Assembly (NCBI GenBank): GCA_008694505.1
Contig: VZDJ01007747.1
Span: forward strand, 3,127,390-3,191,389
Direction of reading: 5' to 3'
Length of the DNA stretch: 64,000 nt
Origin: Cyanoderma ruficeps
Taxonomy: Eukaryota > Chordata > Aves > Passeriformes > Timaliidae
Both the position numbers and the translations under genes were made by a program. Under the pieces are notes generated by a model. It worked only from the letters and a program-made list of their open reading frames with translations. It made no database searches and was not told where the DNA came from. Each line of letters starts with the position of its first letter. The stretch's first letter is position 1. Of the stretch, positions 11,240 through 23,700 are shown piece by piece.

Positions 11240-14200
11240 AGCTAAAAGAACCTGGCCTCCTAATTTTATACTTGAACTAAATGGTGGAGTTTAGATACAT
11301 TAATACCCTCCAGTGTGTCTACTTGACCTGACTGCATCATGCAATCAGTCTTGGCTGTGATTTTTGGTCTTTGGTTTGGGGCATCTGCAGTGCTGTACTG
11401 TGACAGAGATTTGGTGCAGTCCCGAAAGGTTGATTTCTGCACCATGCTGGGTATTCCTGTCAGTTCCTGAAGGCCATGAGCACTGTGTGAGGTGAGAAAG
11501 CATCCTGAGTTAGAAATGCTGCATGACTGAGCCCTCCAACAGGGCAAGTCTCAGGAATGTGTTATTCCAGAGTTTTAGTCACCAGATGAAACAGACTGCA
11601 TAATTGTCTCGGACTTCAGTTGGATTGTTATATAGATGGTGTTTATATAAAACTCAGCCAACCTTGGAAAGAAAAAAAAAGGAAAAAAAAATATAAGACA
11701 GTAAATTAAAGTCTGGCTTTCCGTACATTCTGTGTGGATGAAAGGTTTTAGAAATGGCAGCCTCAGACAAGCTGTATGTTTACAGGCACTGGTTATAAGC
11801 AGGGATAGGAGAGCTACACAGGGATCTGATTTTATTGTCAATTCATTCCAGGATCTAATCCTGTTATGGTTAGTATATAACCTTTCTCTTTTTTTAATCT
11901 ATTGATTTAAAGCTGAGAATAAAACGTACTCTGCTTGCTTGTGTGGGCATCAGAATAACCAGTGCCAGATATGCTGGCAGAATAATATTTTGGTGCCATA
12001 GTTCACCATAAAAATCCCAGTATCCAGTTCTTAAAGGATAATTTTTTTTTAACTTTTTGAACATCATCTGATATTTTTCCTGTGGTATAAAACACATTTC
12101 TGATATATCCCAATGCTTTTAAAAGAATATCAGTAGAAAAACGGGACTGAGAAGTTTAGAACACTTCTGGGTCTGTATGTATAGATGAGTAAATCAAAAG
12201 GTAACTATCTACACATAAGCTGCAGTTGTATCTTTTCATTATTTGGGGAAACCATTCTATGTTTACAAGCTCAGTTTCCAAGGAGCACATAGAAGCACAC
12301 TCAGGAATGCCAAATTAAAGGTTACTGACTCAATAGGGAGATTTTTTTTTCCTTAATTAAATTCTGCTTTGTATTTAAAAGTAAATTAGGCACTTGGTTT
12401 TCAAATTTGCAGAAACCTTGTCTTAATCTTCTTTGTTTTCATGGGACATCATAAAAATCTAGGAGGTTAGTCCAACTGTCCTTTTTTTTTTTACTAATAT
12501 ATTTGCAGTATTTTATGAGCACTAAAAAAGGTCTTCCCAGAGTTACTTCTCTAACTGCTATATCTGCTCTGCAATCAGCTGTGCTGCAGTTACACACTCT
12601 TTGCTTAATTCTTTTACAAGATCTACTTAATTAAGTATTTAAAGTCAGTCTCACTTCAAGATTTGAATTTGGAAGAGGAGGGAGCTTTAATTGACATCAG
12701 AGGCAGGCATTGTCCTGTGTTTTGAGGCATTTTCATATGAACTTCTTATCTCAGGATGTTCTTCTAGGGAAAATTTTCAAGGTCCCTGTATCTGTCTGCA
12801 CATATCCTCCATGAAGGAAAGGAGCAGAAATGTCAGGATGTGTCACACTTTGCAACACCAGAGTGTGTAGATACATACCATGTTCTGAAGTAAGCTTTCT
12901 GATGCATGGTGTTTTATTATTGCTGTGAACAGTATCCTGTGGAGTGCAGTCACTTTTCAACAGTGGTGCAGTTCCAACTGAAGATACATTGGTACTCTTC
13001 CAGTGTTGCTGCTTCTCCACTTGATTTTTTTGTTATAATCTTAATGGAACTTAAATGTTTTTCTTAGAACCATAGCTGCTAGAAGTAGGAGACTGCACCA
13101 GGGCACAGTTGCTGTTAAAGAAAGCAAATGTTTAGCCTTTGGCATTGTATGGGAGTGCTTGGGAGAAAATATCTTCATATCACAAAGGCTCAAGCTGGTA
13201 GGATTTGAAAACAAATTTCCACATGTAAAACAAACAAACAAAACCCCACAAAAAGCCCCTACCAAGACAATCAGGATAAGAGATCTAGGCAAGCCAAATG
13301 AACTTGCTTTTGTCAGATCCTTTGTAGATATCATAGTCTAAACTTCTATTACAGCTGTGTGCCTTGTTAATTTTTGTGTATTGAATCTTTAAAACATTCC
13401 ATGCTCCAGAAAGGCCCAGCTGCCCTTGTTTAGTCTCTCATTCACCTCACTTTTGCTGAACACAATGGGAAAAATGTGTTCTAAAGTGGGAAATGAAAGC
13501 AGCATTGTATGGGAAGGAGACTGAGTCTCCAGCCTGGAAACAGATGAGGCTTAAAGGTAGACCTGTTTTGTGCTTGTCATCTCAAATGAAGAAGCACATC
13601 CCCACAAGATCAGACCTTGATCCACTGCTGAACAGTGTGTGCTGGCTCATCTTGTGAGTAGGGTGGGTTTTTGGGAAGGGAGATGAGCACTTCAGTCAAG
13701 GCTGTCCTCTGAAGAGCTTTGTCTGGCACTGAAGCACTTGTTTGGTACTGGTTTGGGTGGTGGCCATTATCCTTGCAGCCTGGTTGGCCTTTATATTCCC
13801 CATTCACATAGAAGGTAAGAAAAATCCCCCTCTTCCTTCATATGGAGTACTGAGGGATGCATAGGAATGAGATGACTGAAATATGCTATGGCCAAGTTGG
13901 GTTTTGAAAAGATGCCTCCTGGTGTGAAGAACCAGCTGTTGAGCAGGAGAAAGAGCTTTCTTATTTCTGCTGCTTTTCCCCAAAGGATAGGTAAATTGCA
14001 GTAGTGTGGCTTCCTGGGTGTCCTGTGTGGACTCAGCAGCTTGCAGCAGTTGTGCAGTCAGCTCTTAAACCTCCTTTTTATCGGTTAAAGCATGAGCAAA
14101 ATTCCTGTGAGGTGCTCATGGCCATAGAGCTCAGAAACGGAATTCTCTCCCTGACAAAAGAGCATGGTCAGCATGGAAAATGCTGTCCTTTTTGTACTCA

Positions 14201-15369
14201 AGTTAGGAATCGATCCTGTTATTACATGCCAAAGGGCCAATTTTGACTTTTTTTTTGCAGCTCTTGTAAGTTTATTTTAGCTTGAAGGAGGTTACTGTAA
14301 TTACCGGAGGCTGTATCAGGAAAGTCTGGTCCCTCTTGTGTAGAAGGGAGCCCTCCAAGCACATGAACAAAATCAGTCAGGTTTTCTATTAAAGGCTTGT
14401 ACAGCAGGTCTGCAAAATCTTTTACCTCTGGACTGATTCCTGGGGCACATCAGAGGTTTGTGTGTGCATTGTACATGGCTGTGATATTGGACAGCTCTGA
14501 CCTGCAGAAACCACCTGTACTTCTCTGTGCTAAACATGCATTTTTATCATATGGAAGCTCACAGAGTAGGAACAAGAGTAAGTGCTGTGACAGAAATAGT
14601 CAGGTGAGGTCTGGCAGTGTCTGTAGGCTGTATTGCATCCTCTTCCTCCCTTGATTTGGCAGGAGGCTGTGTCATGCATTTCAATTTGCTGCAAAACCAT
14701 AGCGGGGCAGAAGCTACAGAGAACCCTGCAAACCCATGCTGTGCAGTTTTACTTGGTCTGGCCAAGTGAAAACAAAGCTGCTGATTAAAATAAAATTTTT
14801 CTTTAGCTGGTTTGTTTATTCAGCAGTTATGTCTGATTTTTGTTCCAGTGGCCATTATAGAGCTGATATACTTGTTTCAGACCCTCCTTCCTTTCACTGT
14901 TACTTTAAAGCTTTTCTTTACAGATTTGAAGTGCTCTTTTTCTATCTGGATCAGTGCTGCACACCTGCTTTGCTTTTGCACAAAGGGTTCTCTTCCATCT
15001 CCTCCACCTGGCACTGATTTCCCTGAACTTCCTGCAGCACAGAACAGGAAAGTCTCTGTGGTTCTTGGGGTATTGGTTCTGTCCTGTGGCTCATTGAGCA
15101 TCTCCATGTGATGGCTTTTTTTTCTTCAGGCTCCGACTGGAAAATAAACATGTACTGAAGAACCTGGTCCTGTGGAGTTGTTCATTTTCTGCAATGAATA
15201 AAGAATTGTGAGGGAGCTAGATGATTTCTTGCATATGTGAACAGCAAGAAGGAAAGAAATTGCTCCTCCTTTGGGTGGTTAGTAAGGCCAAATATTGAAA
15301 GCTGAGGGGTAAATTCAGCTAGACGAATTCTACAAGTTGCTTCTCATTTATGTAGGATATTGATGGTCT

Positions 15370-15485
15370 TGTTTTTGTTGGGTTTTTTTTGTTGGTTTGG
15401 GGGTTTGTTTTGGGGGTTTTTTAGGGTTTTTTTGTTTGGGGTTTTTTGGTTTTTTTTTTGGTTTCGTTTGGGGTTTTTATTTTTT
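15370..15485 (+). repeat. G/T-rich low-complexity tract
   Basis: About 115 bases are almost entirely T and G on the + strand, with G-runs of three to five separated by T-rich spacers of about 7 to 11 bases. Two runs reach GGGGG. It ends 390 bp before the solo LTR. The intron transcript would carry the G-runs. It is simple sequence with no coding content. Confidence 0.9.
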
Positions 15486-15877
15486 CAAGCAGCATTTCTG
15501 GCTTATTTTTTTTGAGGACAGGTACCTTAGGGTGCCTCTTTAAATTTAAAAATAACAGCCATTTTAGATTACTCAGCATGATTTGGGAATAGATTCTTGT
15601 TGCTCTCTGTCAATCCTAGTTCAGATAGAGATTTAACATGGGAATCCTGGGCTGGAGGCAGTGCTTGCCCTCAGGGATAGAAATAAAATAAAGGGGGAGG
15701 GATAGGGGGTAGTGAAAGGAGAAGGAGGATTCTTGGCACCACTGAGCTGTGTCATGTAGTTATGATTATAATTGGCATTTTCAGGGCAGTACTTTTGGCA
15801 GCCTGTGGTTTTTTTTCCTGCAAATGCTGCTGCTCATCTGTGACCAGTGTAGAAAAGGAATTCAGAGGGATCTGCTC

Positions 15878-16380
15878 TGTGGTTTAACCCCAGCCAGCAG
15901 CTAAGCCCCACACAGCTGCTTGCTCATGCCGCTCTCCCCAGTGGGATGGGGGAGGGAATCAGAAGAGTAAAAGTGGGAAAACTCATGGGCTGAGATAAAT
16001 GCAGTTTAATCAGTAAAGCAAAAGCCACGCACACAAAACAAAACAAGGAATTCCTTCCCCACTTCCCAGGGGCTGGCAGGTGTTCAGTCATCTCCAGGAA
16101 AGCAAGGCTGCATCACCTGTGAATGTTACTTGGGAACTCAAACACCATCATTCTGAATGTCCCTCCCTTCTGTCCCAGCTGTGTCCCCTCCTAAATCCTT
16201 GTGCACCCTCAGCCTTCTCACTGGTGGGGTGCGGTGAGAGCCACAAAAGGCCTTGACTCTGTGTAACCTCAGTAAGGAAAACATCCCTGAATTATCAACA
16301 CTGTTTCCAGCACAAATACAAAACAGCCCACACCAGCTACCATGAAGAAAATTAACTCTATCCCAGCCAAAACCAACACA
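15878..16380 (-). mobile_element. Solo LTR of an ERVK-type avian endogenous retrovirus
   Basis: On the + strand the segment starts TGTGGTTTAACCCCAGCC and ends TTAACTCTATCCCAGCCAAA followed by ACCAACACA. These are the two ends of a common avian LTR family, read in reverse. In between are the family's CCCAGTGGGATGGGGGAG block, GAGATAAATGCAGTTTAATC, CTTGTGCACCCTCAGCC and AAAAGGCCTTGACTCTGTG. No retroviral coding sequence flanks it, so it is probably a solo LTR formed by recombination. The immediate flanks TCTGCT (15871-15876) and TATGCT (16381-16386) agree at 5 of 6 bases and may be a decayed target-site duplication. It shares segments with the element near 36 kb. The family call comes from memory. 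Confidence 0.87.
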
Positions 16381-16728
16381 TATGCTAACAAGCAAGAATG
16401 CAATTTATACGTTAGCAGGAAGCATGATGGAAATAAGTAATACCAAGTAGCTGAAAAAATGTTAATGGCACCCTAAAAGCCTGCAATTTGGCTGCTTTGT
16501 TTATATGTACACATTTTTGTACATGGATGGTTTAGTAAGAAACAATACTGCACATCTAAGGGTTTAAAGTAAACTGTGTAATCCAAACCCAAGCGGTAGT
16601 ACTTAATGTTTTCTGTTATATACAGAATAAAGGAATTTTACATGAACCATGTGTGGGATGATGTTGAACTCAAGAGTTGAAACATGGGGTGTTTCTTCCC
16701 CACCAGGATTTATTTAGGTAATATGCAG

Positions 16729-16747
16729 TATATATATATATATATAT
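16729..16747. repeat. TA dinucleotide microsatellite
   Basis: About nine TA units lie between ATGCAG and TGTGTAAAC. It is short and pure, and probably polymorphic. Confidence 0.9.
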
Positions 16748-17637
16748 GTGTAAACTTTTGCCCTCTGTGACTCTTTCTGGTTCTTCATGTCCATGGTCAT
16801 TTTTTACTCATCCCATGGGGCCATGATGATATGTTTTCTTTTAGTTATGCTGCCTACTTAGTGTGCCAGAATCATGCGTGCTTGTTTTGTATAGCAGAAC
16901 TCTAACAAAAGAGCTTGAGCTTTGGGTTGGAAGAGACACCAGAGGTTAATAATGCACTTGTATGAGACCCTTGTGGTATTTCACTGAACTGTGTTTTAAA
17001 GCAGAGCTGGCTTCATGTTTCCAACTCTGAAAGCCCCAGAGTGAGAATGAGGATGCTGGAGTTCAATGGGAGTAGGGCATTGCCATGAGAGGTGAATTTG
17101 GCCAACAGGCTGCTGTCCAAATTGGTGGATTTCCCTGGTGAGTTGGTGGTGCTCGTGGAGCTGCGTTTGTTTCACAGAGCTTTATTATACCAATCTGAAT
17201 CTAAAGAGATCAGCTTTGCACAGGGGAGATGCATCTTGTGTGAGAAGGCTGATGGAGCTGGGTCCAGCTCATAGTCTTGGACTGGCCCACAGCCACCAGA
17301 GAGGAAAGGAAAAAGCTTTCATCCAGGTTTGCAGTGGGTAGGACAAGAGAGACAGAATTTGTTTCATCTGAACTGGTTCAGGTTAAATTTGATGGATATC
17401 AAATTTAACTTCTAATGGTTAGTCTGTGGGGCGGATGTGGGATTTCTATCACACTCTGGCATCATGTCAGACTATCTTGGCTACTCTGGTCAAGCAGAGT
17501 TCTTCTCTTCTGGAGAAACAAACCAGGTGGTCTGTTCTCACCTATTGCAGCCCTAAGTGTGAAGCCCTTCTGTCTGAAAGTTTGTCCTGACTGTCTAGGA
17601 TGAGATATGTTTCTGTTTCCCTCTGAAATTTGGTGTG

Positions 17638-17711
17638 TGGTTTTTTTTTTTCTTTTTTTTTCTTTTTTGTTTTGTTTTGTTCTGTTTTGTTTGTCTTGTC
17701 TTGTTTTTTTA
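17638..17711 (+). repeat. T-rich / TTTTG simple repeat
   Basis: A run of T broken by single C bases passes into repeated TTTTG and TTGTC units, ending in TTTTTTTAATC. It is low-complexity sequence. Any open frame across it is an artefact of the repeat. Confidence 0.9.
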
Positions 17712-20700
17712 ATCTTGGCCTGACTAAAATCAGGTTACTGTTACTCATTCAGCAGCCTGCATTTAAGATCCACTCTTGATACCTGCAGCATATTAGCTGC
17801 ACTATGTATCTGCTTTTAAAGCAGAGGCCCCCATACTAGACCAGAGTTCTCATTGTATAGCCTTACCATTTTATTCATATCTTTTCTCAAATCTCCTTTC
17901 GTGTCTGAAGTTTAATTCTTTCACTCCATTTGAGACTGCTCTTGTCCTGTCCTCTCAGCTGGCTGCCCTTCGGTTTGTGTGCTGTTGACATAAATCAGCA
18001 TTTATTTGGGAGCAGCATCTGGTAAGATGTAGGTCTTATTAAAGGAGATCTAAAATGCCTAGAGTACTCTAAGGTACTGTAAAATAAATTAATACTAGTG
18101 AGATTAAGAATAAAGCAAATCTTTATCTTGGCTTGAACTGTATTACTGGAATAATATATTCTACACAGGAAAAAATAAAGGTTGATCCTTCAGTATATCA
18201 TTTTGTAAATACTGTTGTCAGCATTAAGTTCCTCCACACAGGCTCATTGGGCAAACAATAATCTCCTTTCATGCCAAAATGTCTTTTTTTTCCCTCTAGT
18301 GTCTAGGAATTACATTGGGGGATAAAAGAGCTTTGAAGAGCTTTATCTTTTAAAACCATTGTTTTCTTTGTTACTTTTGTGCTAATTTCAGAAATGTTGG
18401 TATCCAACAGTTAGTAGCTATACAATTAAAATGTATTCATGTAGTGCTGTCATGGAAAATCTGAAACTATACAGAATAAAATATTGCCATTACAGAATGT
18501 ATATGCAACAGCCCAGGTTTTTTAAACATGCATTAGGATTTTATAGCTTATGTTTATGAATTTTTGAAGTGTATTTCTTACTGGTTCATGTGCCAAATAT
18601 ATGTATTAGTGGGTTACTTATCACTTAACTGCATAATCCTTTTATAAGACTTCAAATGCACTGGCCCCATTTGCCAGAATATCTTTTTCCTCAGGTTAAT
18701 GGCTTTTTTTTGCTAGCTAAATTCAAGAATCCAGTCCTGTCTGATTTTTTTTTTTTTTTAATGTTACTTGTTCAGGAAAGCCAGCCCAAAAAGACATGAA
18801 AAAAAATATGCTAGCTTCAAAAAGGTAAACGCGCAATAAGTGTGTCCAGAAAGAGAACATTAAAAATGTAAATTTCCTGAAAAGAGTGTTAAGGTGGATG
18901 CTGCTCTTTTGTCTTCATGCCAAGCCATTGCCTTTTATGTACACAGTGAATGAAGACAATAAAAATTAGAGGGCTTATTTGAAGACTCTTCACCTAGCTG
19001 GACACCTGAAAGGAGAGCTTTCTGACTGACTGCTGTTTTACTGCAAAGTCCTGATAAGTGGTTATCCTACTATTAAGAAACAGTTCAACAGCTGAACATC
19101 TAGGATTGTTAGAACAAACTTTCATCCAGTTTTCAAGTTATTAATGGGAGTCATTCAGGATTTTCTGTTTGCTTGTCCTCATCAGAAAAACAGGGTGTTT
19201 TTCAGTTGCTAAAGGCTACATCCATATATGAAAGTGAAAGGTGGGACTGGGTTCTTGGCTATTGAAAGAAAATGCTGGTGTTTTATATTGAAGCTCTTCT
19301 TGTCCCAGTATATTTTGGGTGAATAGTCTTAATTTATCTTTAGACATCTTCATTTTGAGGGAAAAAGCATACTGAACGATATGATTTAGTGTGTGCGACT
19401 AAAACAGTAAGCATGAGGTCTGTTGGTTTAATACTGAAAATACTAGTAGCAAAACAGATTGGAGATTAGGTATGAGCAGTACCCATGGATGCAAATCATG
19501 CTTTGGAGGCTTTTGTGTTAATTCTGCTCCGAAGAAAAGTGGTTGCTCCTCTCACCAGCCTTTAGGCTCTTCAACATGAGTGATGAAGCACTGTTGAGGA
19601 GAATGTGGGTGACACCTGGCTATCAGTCATCTCTGCGATACCACTGTGATATTGTATGCTGTCAGGAGACGGTGATTGATTGTCTGCACCCCATGGGATG
19701 AACAGTGAGTAGAAAAGAATTGCAGAACATGGTTTGGCTGCTGCTTCCTCTGCCAGGACAGAGGAATTTGGGGGAAAAAAACCCTACCAAAATCATCTCA
19801 AAAAAATAAAGACTCTTCCATCCTGAGGAGAGATGTGAGTATTTAGGGTAGAGAGCAATTATTTCTTCCATGTGTAATGGGACATCACTGATTCTTAATT
19901 CTTTTATAAGATGATTTACTGAAGACGCTTTTGTGGTGTAGTAGTGATTTATAGTTAGGAGTGAATGAAACTTGCATGTTAGTCTGATCCTCACCTACCC
20001 TTGTATGGGGGGTAGTGGTCTTAGTGGTCTTAGTAAGGAATAATCCATGGACAAGTTGCCAGTTAACTGCAGGTAGGAGGCAGGATTGGGCCCTGGGGTT
20101 GGTAAGGATGCAAGCCCCCCTGAGAAGAGTGAGGACTGTGGATCAGTATTGTGTGATGGAAGAGGAGGAGAAGAAATTGCCTTCTGAGCTGGGCATCCTG
20201 GGACAGCTCAGAGAAGGGTGATGATGGCAAGGAGTAGAGACTGCTGGTGGCTTTCTAAACTCTGGATCTGTCAGATCTGGCTGAAACCTCCACACAGTCC
20301 TTTATTTGCTTCCTTTTGCTGCTTTCCAAGAAGGAAAGTACTATTAGATACTTGGTTCTTGCCAAAATGTTTTGATAAGCATTTAGCTTGTGTATTCTTA
20401 CTTATTTCTCTTTGTCATCATTATTCAAGCAAGTGCTAGGCAACTCCTTTGATTATATTTAATTCTTGACTTTACAAAATGAGGAGTCAAAAAAAATCAA
20501 ATTCGAAAAAAGTCAAAATAAGATGTATTTAAATTGTTAGAGAAGTTCCCCATTAGTAAAGCCTGGATCTTACTGTTTTCCATGTATATGCACTAACTAT
20601 ATATTGAAGCATGTGGTGTCCCATAGAGCTGTTACTGTTGCTGCAATGAGATAAACCAGAATCATGTAAAGAGGTGTGTTTCCTGTGGATAATTGCTCTC

Positions 20701-23700
20701 CTAGGGATGCTTTCTTGCAAAGATCAGAACTTCTGGCTCTGAAGTGGGGGGAGGTCTGAACTTCCATGCCGCAGAAATGCATATTTGGCTTCAGCAGAAA
20801 TATTTTGGGGCAAGTAACCTGTTCCGTATCTTCAGAGATTTGTCCAATAACCCCAATGATTCTTCCCATGATATTGACAATATTGAATGTGATACAGAAG
20901 ATGCAGTTATCAGGAGAAGATGGCACTGGATATTTCTTGCTATGATTTGAGATATCCTTGTTGTTAATCCATTTTCAGTTTTGTTTTGGTTGTCAGAAAG
21001 AGCTGCTTGGTCTTCCTCTAGTCCAAGTCAGCCCTTCCCCTGCCTCACTTGGGCTGTGAGCTAGACCAAGAACTGGTGAGTGAGGGCAGGGTAGGAGAGG
21101 AGGTGATGGCAGGACTTCTCAAAATATTTATTTATTGAAAGTCCTCTTTATAATAAATTGATTTTTTGAGGTGTTTGAGTTTTCCTGATGCACAACTGCC
21201 ACTCCTTCTGGGATGATAATCCCAAAACCTAATTGTACTCAGCAGATACCAAGTGGNTTGTCTGCTTTTGAAAAGGAGGATTTAAGAATTTTGGTTTTTA
21301 TTTCCTCCAGCTGTTCAGAAAAACTAGTACCTTCTATCTGTGTTGGCTGCCTCTTTCATTGGGACCTCATATTTTAATTTGGGGGAGTGGAAGGTGGGAC
21401 AAGGGCAGGGGGATTGTTTTAGCGTATTCAGCCTTCAGACTCCAGGTACAGCATTGATGTGGTTCTCCTGGGTTCCTGCTGGAGCCTGGAGATCCCTCTT
21501 AAAAGTTTGTCACTTAAAGCTGAGGGTCATCAAAATAACTTGTCCCCTGTATGATGTCTGCTCAGCATGGCTTGCTCCCAGTTCAGTCAACAGTAAAGGA
21601 CAGCAAAAACATGACTTGTGGTCTTCTGTTCAGAAGCTTTGAGGGGGTTGAGGTTTGTTTTATTTTAACTTTATTTGCTTCAGAAACTGAAAGATACACT
21701 TGAGAGCTTTGCCTTGGTTTCCAACCTCCAAACTGGGAGGCTGTTGGGGCTCCTTTCGAGACATAATTTTAAGTGGTTAGAACTGTAGGGCATGTACTGA
21801 CTTTCTCAGTTGATTGCAGTGCAAATGTAAAGTCAGCCCATAAATCGTAGCCAGTGGTGTGATTACAAATCATTACAATAATGTGAGATTATTCAGTTTG
21901 TCACAAATCCTTCTAGACTACACAATTAAAGTCATAACCACAAGTATAATCCTGTAAGGTAAAGTTGCTTCATTACACAATCTCCATCTGATTTACTGCT
22001 TGCTTTTTCTTTTGATGACAGATTAAATAACTGAATTTTTCTGTGTAGTTAACTTAAGTGGCAACACACATACTTTTAATATCGCTGCCAATTCTGGAGT
22101 TAATTTTGCATTCTTAAAGTTATTGATTAATATAGTAATTGGGCAAAGACTTGATTTTCCCTCTAGTGATGGGAAAATCAACTTTAAAATTACGAAGTTT
22201 TAGAAAAGAATTGATAGTTACGTCTATCACGAGAGCTGTCTTGTCACGTGATCAGGAAATAAATGAGTTGTGATCACTGGTACATTGTTGGGTAAGTGAC
22301 TGGAAGGAGTTGGTGCTTTCCTGCAAAAGCAGTGGCTGCTGTCAGTCTGCAGAATTACAGTGAGGCAGAGGACAGCTGCTGAACAGGAACAAAATTAATA
22401 GTTCATTTGGGAATGGATTTCAGACCAAATCAAAACTTCTTGCACAGTTTCAGGTACCCATCTCATTTGTTGTATGGCACTTGTCTCTTCCTGCCATTGG
22501 ATGTCCTGATGCTCCCAGTGTGAAGGAAACTCCAGTGGGCTAAGGAGAGACTTGTGCCTGTCAGCCAGAGCCCAGAGACTCAGTGTGTCAGAGTAACTGA
22601 TAAATACCCAGACTGAGATAATCAAAACCCATCCAGGGATTTGATTGTTGGCCTACTTATTAATTTTAATGATAATTGAATATCCATGCCGATTACTCAG
22701 GCTGTAAACTCAGCATCCCAAGCCCTGTGTATTCAGTTTCAAAACACTGCATCTTCAGAGTCTGCTATATTTAAGTCAGAGGGGTGGTCTCAATGTGGAC
22801 AGACAGTACAGATAGGCAGGAGCTACTGTGTCCTTTGGAGTCACAGTAAGTCTGGCAGAGCCTGTTTCTCAGAGCTGTATAAGTGTATTGACCTGGCAAA
22901 TGTCTTTAGCCCCCGGGGGATTTGGTTATGATGCTGCCTGTGTAATATTTGTAAAAGGCTTTTGCTGTGAAGGTGTTGAAGAGAAAGCAGGGAATCTAAA
23001 GCAGCCCTTGCTTGGTGCTTGTTAAGCTCTTTTGTGTGATGCCAGTAGCCCACGTAAACCTCTTGGACGTCTCTGTTCTCTTCCCCTTTTGAGCACAGCA
23101 CCACTGAGAGATTTTTTGCATGCAGGGCTATCTCCTCCAGTGCTAACTTGGGGTGTTTCTCAGCATTGCAGTCTGCAGAGGCTGCTGACCTTGCTGAAGC
23201 TGGATATGCAGAAGTCCCTGTGCATCTCTCCAGGTGTTGCAGAGGGTCTTTGTCAGAAGCCAGAATCTATGCTGAGCTGTTTCGTATGAGGGGAGCTTTC
23301 CCCAAATGAGTTCCCTGGTGCTTCTGACCCTGCTGGAAGACTCCATAGTGTCCCCATTGATCAAGGGTAAAACAACTAAAATCCAAAATGGGGGCTAATG
23401 CCATAGGTGTCCTGTATTTTCTTGAACTGGGAGTGACCTAAGTTAGCAAAGTCTTGATTACCACCTTTAAAAAGAGATTGTCCCCTTCCTTTTTTTCAAC
23501 CTTTGTTTTGTTTATTCAAAAATAAAGCAGCAAAGAGACAAAATAGAGTTCAAACAATTTTTTTTCACACACAGTGCTGTGACCAAAGATATTACTTGGC
23601 AAATTTCCCTCCTTCTTTGCAGAGTTTTAAAACTGAGAACTCTTTTTTTCCTGTATTACAGTAAATACATAAGGAATCAAAATGATATTAAGGGAAAAAA

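Noticed and set aside
16911..16952. GGGTTGGAAGAGACACCAGA resembling the reverse complement of a CR1 3' end
   Set aside because: The similarity covers only about 20 bases and does not extend on either side, so a CR1 relic cannot be supported.
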